This document shows, piece after piece, positions 1 through 5,822 of a stretch of DNA of 21,898 nucleotides. Positions within the stretch are counted from its first letter, which is position 1. The number at the start of each line of letters is the position of its first letter. Source of the stretch: an uncultured Oscillospiraceae bacterium (lineage in GTDB: Bacteria; Bacillota; Clostridia; Oscillospirales; Oscillospiraceae); NCBI GenBank assembly GCA_934511545.1, contig CAKSWM010000003.1, positions 1 to 21,898 on the forward strand. The letters are read 5' to 3'. The notes under the pieces were generated by a model. The model had not been told where the DNA came from. It saw nothing but the letters and a program-made list of their open reading frames with translations, and did no database searches. The translations under genes were made by a program, and so were the position numbers.

Positions 1-39
1 CGCTCCATTCCATTTCCGCAGGAACTGCGAAAACTGCAT
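1..39 (-). CDS. Possible 5' end of a gene running off the left edge
   Basis: Reading the minus strand, a GAAGGAG ribosome binding site at 49-55 sits nine bases before an ATG at 39, and the frame stays open for all 13 codons to the window edge (MQFSQFLRKWNGA). The phrase with KWNG near an N-terminus recalls the start of some CHAP-domain amidases/endolysins, but 13 residues cannot establish a family. The flanking DNA to the right is non-coding repeat sequence, so a gene start here is plausible by position. It may be a chance ORF. Confidence 0.3.
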   Translation of the reverse strand, partial: MQFSQFLRKWNGA

Positions 40-64
40 ATCCGCTTGCTCCTTCTTCCTAAAT

Positions 65-90
65 CAAATCGAAACAGAAGTTTCGATTTG
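65..90. other. Perfect 11-bp hairpin upstream of the left-edge ORF
   Basis: The arms 65-75 (CAAATCGAAAC) and 80-90 (GTTTCGATTTG) are exact reverse complements around a four-base loop. No long T-run follows on either strand, so it is not a convincing terminator. It lies between the possible left-edge gene and repeat copy A and could be the outer boundary of the repeat or a 5' leader structure of that gene. Confidence 0.5.
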
Positions 91-131
91 AGAAGGACGA
101 GCAGCGAAGTGAGCGAGCGGTTGGTGTCAGC

Positions 132-170
132 CGGCTGCGAGACGATACGGAGCTTGTGAGGACGCAGCCG
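132..170. other. 8-bp stem-loop at the left arm of repeat copy A
   Basis: CGGCTGCG at 132-139 pairs with CGCAGCCG at 163-170 around a 23-base loop. It directly abuts the 46-base left arm (167-212) that copy A shares, inverted, with copy B. In copy B the same place holds a different, stronger hairpin (15535-15569), so this stem-loop is specific to copy A. Confidence 0.4.
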
Positions 171-275
171 TCCCCTTTTGGATTTCCCCTCCTGAGGAAT
201 GGCCGGGTACCGTTTAAAATCAACGGTTCTAATGCAGCGGCCCTAATAAGTGCGTGCTATACTTTTCCTTTAATC

Positions 276-480
276 AACCGCGCTGCTCACGCTACGCGGG
301 GGGGCGATTGCTGTGCGATGGTTAAAGCATTTCATCTCATCCGAGAGCCCAGCGCAGCGGGTCTCGGCTGAATAAGGAGAAATTACTGCGTTTGGCGAAG
401 CTTTTGCTTCTCACGTTAGCGGAAGCAGAGCGATAAGCTGTCACTTTCGACGTTCCGCGCGTGGCGTGAGCAGCGCGGTT
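276..480. repeat. Internal 23-bp inverted repeat of copy A
   Basis: Bases 276-298 (starting AACCGCGCTGCTCACGC) and 458-480 (ending GCGTGAGCAGCGCGGTT) are inverted copies with one mismatch, 159 bases apart. The corresponding arms in copy B are longer and perfect (15312-15337 and 15418-15443). Their larger separation in copy A is explained by its 73-base insertion. Confidence 0.8.
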
Positions 481-572
481 GATTCGACGTAGAGACTAGC
501 AATCACTTTTCAGGACAACGTCTTAGAAATGTTGATCACTCTCGTACCCGTTAACGGTTTAGGAGGGAGAGC

Positions 573-608
573 CCAGAGAGGGGCGGCTTTGTAAAAGCCC
601 CTCTCTGG
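573..608. other. 12-bp arm hairpin of copy A
   Basis: The arms 573-584 (CCAGAGAGGGGC) and 597-608 (GCCCCTCTCTGG) pair perfectly around a 12-base loop. The matching hairpin in copy B (15183-15217) has a different outer stem sequence that also pairs perfectly. Three stem positions differ with both partners changed, which is evidence that the pairing itself is maintained. Confidence 0.8.
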
Positions 609-627
609 CCTGTTCTTTTGGTGACTT

Positions 628-651
628 TTCTTGCAGGAGCAAGAAAAGTTA
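628..651. other. 10-bp hairpin with four-base loop in copy A arm
   Basis: CTTTTCTTGC pairs with GCAAGAAAAG around AGGA. The same stem is present in copy B (about 15151-15174) with the loop TCCT, as expected if the arm is inverted between copies. The run of A/T makes it look terminator-like, but no U-tract of the usual length follows. Confidence 0.7.
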
Positions 652-828
652 CCCCCTGCGGAGCAGACGCACTCTGGATGCCATCCAGATTAAAAACTAA
701 AAGATAAAGCGAGCAAGAAAAGTACCTCTCCGAAGGAAACAAAGCTTAGTAAAGCTGAAAGAAAAAATAGAAGTAAAAAGTTAAAGCCCCCCTTGCGGAG
801 CAACCCCCTGCTTGGTCAAGCAAAAAGA

Positions 829-864
829 TAAAAAAGCGGCGGACCATCAGAACAAAGGTCCGCC
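829..864 (-). terminator. Intrinsic terminator-like hairpin on the minus strand
   Basis: GGCGGACC (838-845) pairs with GGTCCGCC (857-864) over an 11-base loop, and on the minus strand the stem is followed by a T-rich tail (complement of the A-run at 830-835). No minus-strand gene lies upstream of it, since 1012-3824 is coding on the other strand. It may insulate the repeat region from antisense transcription, or be left over from a lost gene. Confidence 0.5.
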
Positions 865-917
865 AAAGGGGTTGTGGGATAAAGATATGAGCCGGGTTCG
901 GGCGTATCCCGAACCAA

Positions 918-946
918 TTGGATAAGCTGTAACAGGATAATACTAT
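918..946 (+). promoter_or_regulatory. Promoter for the fumarase alpha / flavoenzyme pair
   Basis: TTGGAT (918-923) and TACTAT (941-946) are separated by exactly 17 bases, a plausible sigma-A-type -35/-10 pair. The start of transcription would fall near 953, giving a leader of about 60 bases before the ATG at 1012. Judged by eye only. Confidence 0.5.
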
Positions 947-1011
947 ATCCCGGCGGATTTGTAAATAGCGAGGAAACACTAGTTTTGTCGAAAGGAGGCA
1001 TCCGCCAAAAC

Positions 1012-1854
1012 ATGAGGGAGATCGACATATCAGTCATAATAAACGAGGTCGCGCGGCTGTGCATAAAGGCCAACACCTGGCTGCCGCCGGCAACGGCGAT
1101 GCTCATAGAATGCGCGTCCGAAGCGGAGCCGTCGGAGGCGGGGCGCGGGGTCCTGTGCGACCTGCTTGAAAACTTCACATGCGCCGCGCTGGAGGACATG
1201 CCCATCTGTCAGGACACCGGAATGGCCGTCGTGTTCGCGGAGATCGGGCAGGACGTACATATAACCGGCGGCGCGTTTGAGGACGCCGTCAACGAAGGCG
1301 TGCGCCGCGGATATACTGAGGGCTGCCTGCGCATGTCGGTCGTGGAGGACCCGCTGCGCCGCGTCAACACGAATGACAACACACCGGCCGTTATCCACAC
1401 GCGGCTCGTCCCCGGCGACAGAATACGTCTCGAGGTGGCGCCCAAGGGCTTCGGCAGCGAGAACATGAGCCGGACGAAGATGTTCCTGCCCTCGTCCGCG
1501 CCGGAGGATATAATCGACTTCATCGTGGAGACCGCCGATATCGCGGGCTCAAACCCCTGCCCGCCGATGATACTCGGCGTCGGCCTCGGCGGGACGCTGG
1601 ACAAGGCAGCGCTTCTGGCGAAGCGGGCGCTCGCGCGGAGCATGGACATGCGCAATGCCGACCCGTTCTACGCCGAAATGGAGCGGCGCGCGCTGGAGCG
1701 GATAAACGACCTCGGCATCGGCCCGCAGGGCTTCGGCGGCCGCACAACGGCGCTGGCCGTCAATATCGAGGTGTTTCCGACGCATATCGCGGGCCTGCCC
1801 TGCGTTGTCAACATGGGCTGTCACGCCACGCGCCACGCGGAAACGACAATCTGA
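1012..1854 (+). CDS. Fumarate hydratase / L-tartrate dehydratase, alpha subunit (class I, Fe-S)
   Basis: The 280-residue product matches the full length of the alpha subunit of two-subunit class I fumarases and tartrate dehydratases, which add or remove water through a [4Fe-4S] cluster in the cytoplasm. It starts MREIDISVI and contains MPICQDTGM (Cys66), APKGFGSEN (144-152), NPCPP (Cys183), GIGPQGFGGRTTA (235-247) and a C-terminal NMGCHATRHAE (Cys270); the three cysteines sit where the cluster ligands are expected. A TTG at 985 could extend the frame, but the family N-terminus and the AAAGGAGG at 991-998 favour the ATG at 1012, despite a longish 13-base spacing. The beta subunit that normally follows is absent; the next gene, 17 bases downstream, is a flavoenzyme. 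Fumarase versus tartrate or another hydroxyacid cannot be decided. Confidence 0.93.
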   Translation: MREIDISVIINEVARLCIKANTWLPPATAMLIECASEAEPSEAGRGVLCDLLENFTCAALEDMPICQDTGMAVVFAEIGQDVHITGGAFEDAVNEGVRRGYTEGCLRMSVVEDPLRRVNTNDNTPAVIHTRLVPGDRIRLEVAPKGFGSENMSRTKMFLPSSAPEDIIDFIVETADIAGSNPCPPMILGVGLGGTLDKAALLAKRALARSMDMRNADPFYAEMERRALERINDLGIGPQGFGGRTTALAVNIEVFPTHIAGLPCVVNMGCHATRHAETTI

Positions 1855-1871
1855 AAACGAAAGGAACAAAA

Positions 1872-3824
1872 ATGATGAATCCTTATTACCCCCATCTTTT
1901 TTCACCGCTGACGATAAAAAAGACGCGGTTCAGAAACCGCATCTTTTCCGCGCCGAACTTCATCCCCTGGGTCACGACCGACCACAGGCCGGACGACAAC
2001 TTCATCCGCTATTATGAGGGGAAGGCAAAGGGCGGCGCCGCAGCCGTCTGCGTTCCCGGCGGAACGCTGGATATCGACCGCGGCCTTGCAAACGGCGCCG
2101 GCGCGAGCTGGCTGGAGCTGACGGACCACATTCTGCCGCGCCTTGTGGAGGTATCACAGGCGATACGGCAGCACGGCGCGGTGCCCTGCTTCCAGCTGGC
2201 GCACGGAGGGATCTATGCCGAATGCTACGACGGAAAGGGCCCTGTCGGCCCCTCTCCCACAACGCGCTGGGACGGCGTTGAGGTGCGTGAGATGACGGTC
2301 GAGATGATGAACGCCTATGCCGACAGCTTTGCCCGCGCGGCGGCGCTCGTCAAAAAGGCGGGCTTTGAGATGGTGCAGCTCCATGCGGGGCACGGCTGGA
2401 TGCTCAGCCAGTTTCTCTCGCCCGAGTTCAACAGGCGCACGGACGAATACGGCGGCAGCCCCGAAAATATGGCGCGCTTTCCCATTATGGTCATCGACCG
2501 CATCCGCGAAGCCGTGGGCGGGGATTTCCTCATAGAGTGCCGCATCTCCGGCGACGAGCTCGCGCCGGAGGGCTATACGCTCGAGGACAGCATCAAATTC
2601 TGCAAGCTGATACAGGACAAGGTGGATATCATCCACGTTTCCGCCGCCCGCGACTCCACGGACGAGGGCGCAGTGCGCAATTCGCCGGTGATCTATTTCA
2701 AAAACGGCTGCAACCTGTATATGGCGGAGGCTATCAAAAAGGCCGTGAAGATCCCCGTGCTCTCCGTCGGCGCCATCAACACGCCGGAGCTTGCGGAGGA
2801 GGCGATAGCCGGGGGCAGGGCCGATCTTATCGGCATGGCCCGCGCCATAATCGCGGACCCCGAATTTCCGAACAAGGCGAAGCACGGCCTGCGCGACGAG
2901 ATAAACCCCTGTCTGCGCTGCCTGAACTGCCTGACGGGCGAGCACGCGCGCGACGCCTTTGCCTGCGACGTAAACCCCGTCACCGGGCATGAGCGGCGCT
3001 TCGACCACATCCCGGAAAAGGCGGCGCACAGCCGCAGAGTCGTCGTCATCGGCGGAGGGCCGGGCGGCATGAAGGCGGCTGTCACCGCCGCACAGCGCGG
3101 CCACGATGTTACGCTGTTTGAAAAGGAAGCGGAGCTCGGCGGTATACTGCGCTTTACCGACAACGACGGACTGAAGGCCGATCTCCGCCGCTATAAAAAC
3201 CATCTTGTTGCGATGACGGAGAAGCTCCCGATAGACCTGCGCCTCGGCGTGCGCGCGACGCCGGAAATGGTCAGCGCGCTCCGCCCGGACAATGTTATAA
3301 TCGCGACCGGCTCTGTTCCCGCGGTGCCGGATATTCCCGGACTGCGCGAAAATGCGGTACATGTGCTGGATGCCTACGGCAGCGGCGCTCCCGCGCCGGG
3401 TGAGCGCGTGATCCTGCTCGGGGGAGGGCTTTCCGCCTGCGAGACTGCCGTTGACCTTGCGCAAAACGGCCATAAGGTGACGATCGTCGGGCGGCGCGAT
3501 ATCCTCGCGCCGAACGCGAACTGGATGCAGCAGGAGGGACTGAAGGTGCCCGTGGAGAAATACGGCATCACGGTATATACCAACAGCGAGGCCGTGGAGG
3601 TGCTCGAAAACGGCGCGCTCATCCGGGACCGCGGCACCGGGGAAGAGCGCTTTATCGAGGGCGACAGCGTTCTCTATGCGCTTGGGATGCGCTCCAACAC
3701 CGGGGACATGGAAGGGTTCTATGACAGCGCGATCGACGTCACCGCCGTCGGGGACTGTGTGTCTCCGCGCCATCTCGGTCCCGTTATCCGCGAGGCGTTC
3801 TATGCGGCGCTGGACATCGGGTGA
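1872..3824 (+). CDS. Fe-S flavoprotein reductase of the 2,4-dienoyl-CoA / 2-enoate reductase family
   Basis: The 650-residue product has the three-part build of NADH:flavin oxidoreductases that reduce activated C=C bonds. An FMN-binding TIM barrel (about 5-340) carries the QLHAGHGWML and LSPEFNRRTDEYGGSPENM signatures (169-200). A [4Fe-4S] site follows at Cys347, Cys350, Cys353 and Cys365. A pyridine nucleotide/FAD two-domain module (about 388-650) has VVVIGGGPGGM (390-400), a second ILLGGGLSA (514-522) and AVGDC (625-629). No signal peptide is seen, so it is cytoplasmic. AAAGGA precedes the ATG at 1872; ATG 1875 is an alternative. It lies 17 bases behind the fumarase alpha gene and is probably co-transcribed. 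Relatives act on enoates, dienoyl-CoAs, bile-acid intermediates or trimethylamine; the substrate here is unknown. Confidence 0.9.
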   Translation: MMNPYYPHLFSPLTIKKTRFRNRIFSAPNFIPWVTTDHRPDDNFIRYYEGKAKGGAAAVCVPGGTLDIDRGLANGAGASWLELTDHILPRLVEVSQAIRQHGAVPCFQLAHGGIYAECYDGKGPVGPSPTTRWDGVEVREMTVEMMNAYADSFARAAALVKKAGFEMVQLHAGHGWMLSQFLSPEFNRRTDEYGGSPENMARFPIMVIDRIREAVGGDFLIECRISGDELAPEGYTLEDSIKFCKLIQDKVDIIHVSAARDSTDEGAVRNSPVIYFKNGCNLYMAEAIKKAVKIPVLSVGAINTPELAEEAIAGGRADLIGMARAIIADPEFPNKAKHGLRDEINPCLRCLNCLTGEHARDAFACDVNPVTGHERRFDHIPEKAAHSRRVVVIGGGPGGMKAAVTAAQRGHDVTLFEKEAELGGILRFTDNDGLKADLRRYKNHLVAMTEKLPIDLRLGVRATPEMVSALRPDNVIIATGSVPAVPDIPGLRENAVHVLDAYGSGAPAPGERVILLGGGLSACETAVDLAQNGHKVTIVGRRDILAPNANWMQQEGLKVPVEKYGITVYTNSEAVEVLENGALIRDRGTGEERFIEGDSVLYALGMRSNTGDMEGFYDSAIDVTAVGDCVSPRHLGPVIREAFYAALDIG

Positions 3825-3857
3825 GAAGCGCTCTGCCGCAGTGCTTTTCAGGCAAGA

Positions 3858-3887
3858 CAAAGGCTCCCTGTGTTCAGGGAGCCTTTG
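3858..3887. terminator. Strong terminator hairpin between flavoenzyme and XRE pseudogene
   Basis: A perfect 13-bp stem (3858-3870 with 3875-3887) around a four-base loop follows the flavoenzyme stop at 3824 and sits two bases beyond the stop of the convergent XRE pseudogene (3889-3891). It probably ends transcription in both directions, although the U-tract on the plus side is short. Confidence 0.75.
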
Positions 3888-3888
3888 C

Positions 3889-4121
3889 TTATTGCCCGTC
3901 CAGGGGTTTCAGCATGGCTTCCGGACGTATGCCGAACACGTCCGTGATGCGCAGCAGAAACGACGCGCCCAGCCGTCTGGGGACAGTTCCGCTCTCGAGC
4001 TGCGCGATCGTATATTCGCTGGTTTCAGCAGCCGCGCCATTTCCCTTCTGGAATAACCGTGTTTCTTTCTGAGATATGCTACGTTTTCCGCGAATACTTT
4101 AAGTTCATTATCGGTGTTCAT
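3889..4121 (-). pseudogene. XRE-family helix-turn-helix regulator, frameshifted
   Basis: The reading frame starts at ATG 4121 with AGGGAGG at 4128-4134, six bases upstream, and begins MNTDNELKVFAENVAYLRKK, the first helices of an XRE/Cro-type DNA-binding domain. After LLK (near 4022) that frame degenerates into low-quality sequence. The adjacent frame then continues as a normal HTH C-terminal half: SEYTIAQLESGTVPRRLGA, later FGIRPEAML, ending in TAA at 3889. Restoring one A in the AAACC at about 4021-4025 would give a uniform 77-residue protein, and the 233-base span is one base short of 78 codons. It is therefore either a recently inactivated regulator or a sequencing error at a short A-run. 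It diverges from the intact XRE gene at 4245. Confidence 0.8.
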
Positions 4122-4159
4122 ACGCATCCTCCCTGATAGAATAGACTCCATATGGGTAG

Positions 4160-4205
4160 AATATCTGAAAATAAGATAAAATATAATATCTCATTCTCAG
4201 ATATT
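4160..4205. promoter_or_regulatory. AT-rich divergent control region with a 9-bp operator-like dyad
   Basis: AATATCTGA at 4160-4168 and its exact inverse TCAGATATT at 4197-4205 flank a centre near 4182, with a third AATATC at 4185-4190. A TATAAT (4182-4187) lies in the middle and could be a -10 for the rightward XRE gene, but no good -35 is seen. The region is sharply AT-rich against its surroundings. Being between two divergent small XRE genes, it is a natural binding site for one or both of their products. Confidence 0.55.
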
Positions 4206-4244
4206 ATATCTTTGTACCCGGTGATCAGGATGCGTTATGAAATA

Positions 4245-4475
4245 ATGAGGTTTGAAACGATAAGGGATCTGCGCATTGACAACGGCTACACCCAGAAGGA
4301 GATCGCCGAGTATCTGCACATAAAGCAGAACACTTATTCACAGTATGAGATCGGAGTGTTGAACTACCCGATAAGCGTGCTCATGAAGCTCGCGGACCTG
4401 TACGGGGTCAGCGTGGACTATCTGTTGGGGAGGACGGACGAAAAAGCTCCGTATCCGCGAAAGGAAAAGAAATAA
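4245..4475 (+). CDS. XRE-family helix-turn-helix transcriptional regulator
   Basis: From ATG 4245 the product is 76 residues and is almost entirely an HTH_3 domain: MRFETIRDLRIDNGYTQKEI, then HIKQNTYSQYEIG, then LMKLADLYGVSVDYLLGRTD, with a lysine-rich tail. Such small Cro-like proteins bind DNA as dimers and usually act on their own promoter or a neighbour. An upstream in-frame ATG at 4230 has a weak GGTGAT element four bases before it and would add five residues; family N-termini beginning close to the first helix favour 4245, where no strong ribosome binding site is visible. It is divergent from the frameshifted XRE gene and its target may include the flavoenzyme operon or the activase operon; neither is shown. 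Confidence 0.85.
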   Translation: MRFETIRDLRIDNGYTQKEIAEYLHIKQNTYSQYEIGVLNYPISVLMKLADLYGVSVDYLLGRTDEKAPYPRKEKK

Positions 4476-4527
4476 AAAAAGCCGGGACGCGGCCGTTCAT
4501 TGAACGGATGCGTCCCGGTCATTATTT
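4471..4527. terminator. Bidirectional terminator between XRE gene and activase operon
   Basis: CCGGGACGC (4482-4490) pairs with GCGTCCCGG (4510-4518), and inside it CCGTTCA pairs with TGAACGG. On the minus strand the stem is followed by seven T's (complement of 4474-4480), a strong terminator for the operon ending at 4533. On the plus strand it is followed by a weaker T-rich stretch that can serve the XRE gene. Confidence 0.85.
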
Positions 4528-4532
4528 TTAAG

Positions 4533-5822
4533 CTATGCATATATCTCCTCGCGGCGGGGCGTCTTTTCCCCCTCGCGCAGACGCTCGCCCGCGACGGCGA
4601 GCATGAGCTTGATGCGGTTTTCCTGGTTGACCCTGGTGGCGCCGGGGTCATAGTCGATGGGCACGATGTTGGCCTCGGGCAGCATCGTGCGTATTTTTCT
4701 TATCATGCCCTTGCCGACGATGTGGTTCGGCAGACAGCCGAAGGGCTGCGCGCAGATGACGTTTTCATAGCCGTGCTCGATCAGCTCCATTATCTCGCCG
4801 GTAAGCAGCCAGCCCTCGCCCATCTTGCAGCCGGTGCCGATGACGGGCTCGGCAAGCTCGCGTATATGGTCCGCGGAGGCGGGCGCCACGAACTTCGGAC
4901 ACTCGGACACGGCCTCAATGAGCGCCGTTTCAAACCGGCGCAGATATGCATACAGCGCCTCGACAAGCTTTTTGCGCGCGGCGCTGCCGCCGTAAAGCTC
5001 GATATCGCGGATGTTGTTGATGACGCAATAGAACAGAAAGCCCATCAGACCGGGCACCATGACCTCGCAGCCCTCGCCGGCCAGAAATTTTTCGAGGTTG
5101 TTGTTGGCCAGCGCCGAATATTTGACGTATATCTCACCGACGATGCCGACCTTTACCTTCGGCGTTTTTTCGATCGGAACGGCGTCGAACGAGGCGACGA
5201 TGCGGCGGAACACCCCGTGCATCTGCCGCGCGGCAAAGTCCTTTCCGCTGACAAAGCTGCTTGAAAGTGTGTCGATCCAGCGGTTTATGAGAGCGTCGGT
5301 CTCGCCCGCGTTCACCTCGTAGGGGCGGGTCTGGTTGCCCAGCAGCATCAGAAGGTCGCCGCAGGCCACGGCTGCCATCGCGCGGCGCGCCAGAGGAAGG
5401 GTTATTTTGAAGCCGCTGTTTTTTTCCATGCCGAGGCTGACGGAGATCACGGGGACCTGGGACAGTCTCGCGTTTTTGAGCGCCTTGCGCAGCAGGTGGA
5501 TATAGTTCGAGGCGCGGCAGCCGCCGCCGGTCTGGCTCATCATCAGCGCGGTGTGGTCAACGTCATATTCCCCGCTTTTGAGCGCGGCGATCATCTGGCC
5601 GATGGTAAGAAGCGCGGGGTAGCAGGTATCGTTGTGGACATATTTGAGCCCCTCGTCGATTACGCTCTGGTCGGTGCTGGTCAGCAGCTCGATGTCGTAG
5701 CCGTAGCTCTGGAACACCTTTTGCAGTATATGAAAATGTATGTCGCACATGTTGGGAAACAGGATCTTGTATGTATCGCGCATTTCCCGAGTGAATTCAA
5801 CTCTGTTTTCCTTGTCCAGCAT
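4533..5822 (-). CDS. 2-hydroxyacyl-CoA dehydratase-type Fe-S companion protein (COG3581-like)
   Basis: This 429-residue protein corresponds to the C-terminal third of the very long acyl-CoA dehydratase activase-related proteins of Clostridia. It has the conserved cysteine stretches NDTCYPALLTIGQ (Cys67), TGGGCRASNYI (Cys102), GTGCKMGEGWLLTGE (Cys332) and CAQPFGCLPNHIVGKGM (Cys357 and Cys363), consistent with Fe-S cluster binding in a subunit that receives low-potential electrons. Its ATG at 5822 lies inside the end of the upstream gene, with a 26-base overlap in another frame, so translation is probably coupled; only a weak AGGA is visible upstream. The true dehydratase alpha/beta subunits are not in the window, so the reaction it supports is unknown. 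Confidence 0.85.
   Translation of the reverse strand: MLDKENRVEFTREMRDTYKILFPNMCDIHFHILQKVFQSYGYDIELLTSTDQSVIDEGLKYVHNDTCYPALLTIGQMIAALKSGEYDVDHTALMMSQTGGGCRASNYIHLLRKALKNARLSQVPVISVSLGMEKNSGFKITLPLARRAMAAVACGDLLMLLGNQTRPYEVNAGETDALINRWIDTLSSSFVSGKDFAARQMHGVFRRIVASFDAVPIEKTPKVKVGIVGEIYVKYSALANNNLEKFLAGEGCEVMVPGLMGFLFYCVINNIRDIELYGGSAARKKLVEALYAYLRRFETALIEAVSECPKFVAPASADHIRELAEPVIGTGCKMGEGWLLTGEIMELIEHGYENVICAQPFGCLPNHIVGKGMIRKIRTMLPEANIVPIDYDPGATRVNQENRIKLMLAVAGERLREGEKTPRREEIYA

Larger units (their letters stand above)
167..696. repeat. Copy A of a composite palindromic repeat family
   Basis: This non-coding stretch shares four blocks with 15028-15549. (1) The left arm 167-212 matches the reverse complement of 15504-15549 at 44 of 46 bases. 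(2) The core from about 203 to 354 matches 15239-15390 in the same orientation with scattered differences. (3) The core from 428 to about 484 matches 15391-15447, also direct. (4) The right arm 651-696 is the exact reverse complement of 15028-15073 (46 of 46). Copy A has about 73 extra bases (355-427) in its middle. No ORF here looks real; the 156-371 and 551-742 frames are repeat translations. Nothing resembling a transposase is present, so it would be a non-autonomous element or structured intergenic repeat. Confidence 0.85.

Noticed and set aside
156..371. 71-residue open frame in the left intergenic region
   Set aside because: It lies wholly in repeat copy A, crosses the inverted repeats, and has no family resemblance. 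The parallel 551-742 and 14907-15254 frames share a translated phrase only because they overlap the 46-base repeat arm.
65..480. CRISPR-like array or origin in the left repeat region
   Set aside because: The repeated blocks are inverted pairs with unequal spacing, not short direct repeats with regular spacers; no DnaA-box cluster was seen.
1872..3824. Assignment of the flavoenzyme as bilirubin reductase or a bile-acid enzyme
   Set aside because: Only general family motifs are visible; the barrel motif HAGHGWML is the ordinary dienoyl-CoA reductase type, and no bile or bilin genes are nearby.
2154..3860. 568-residue open frame antisense to the flavoenzyme
   Set aside because: It is a shadow of a GC-rich gene with clear family signatures on the other strand; its translation is rich in R, A and H and resembles no family.
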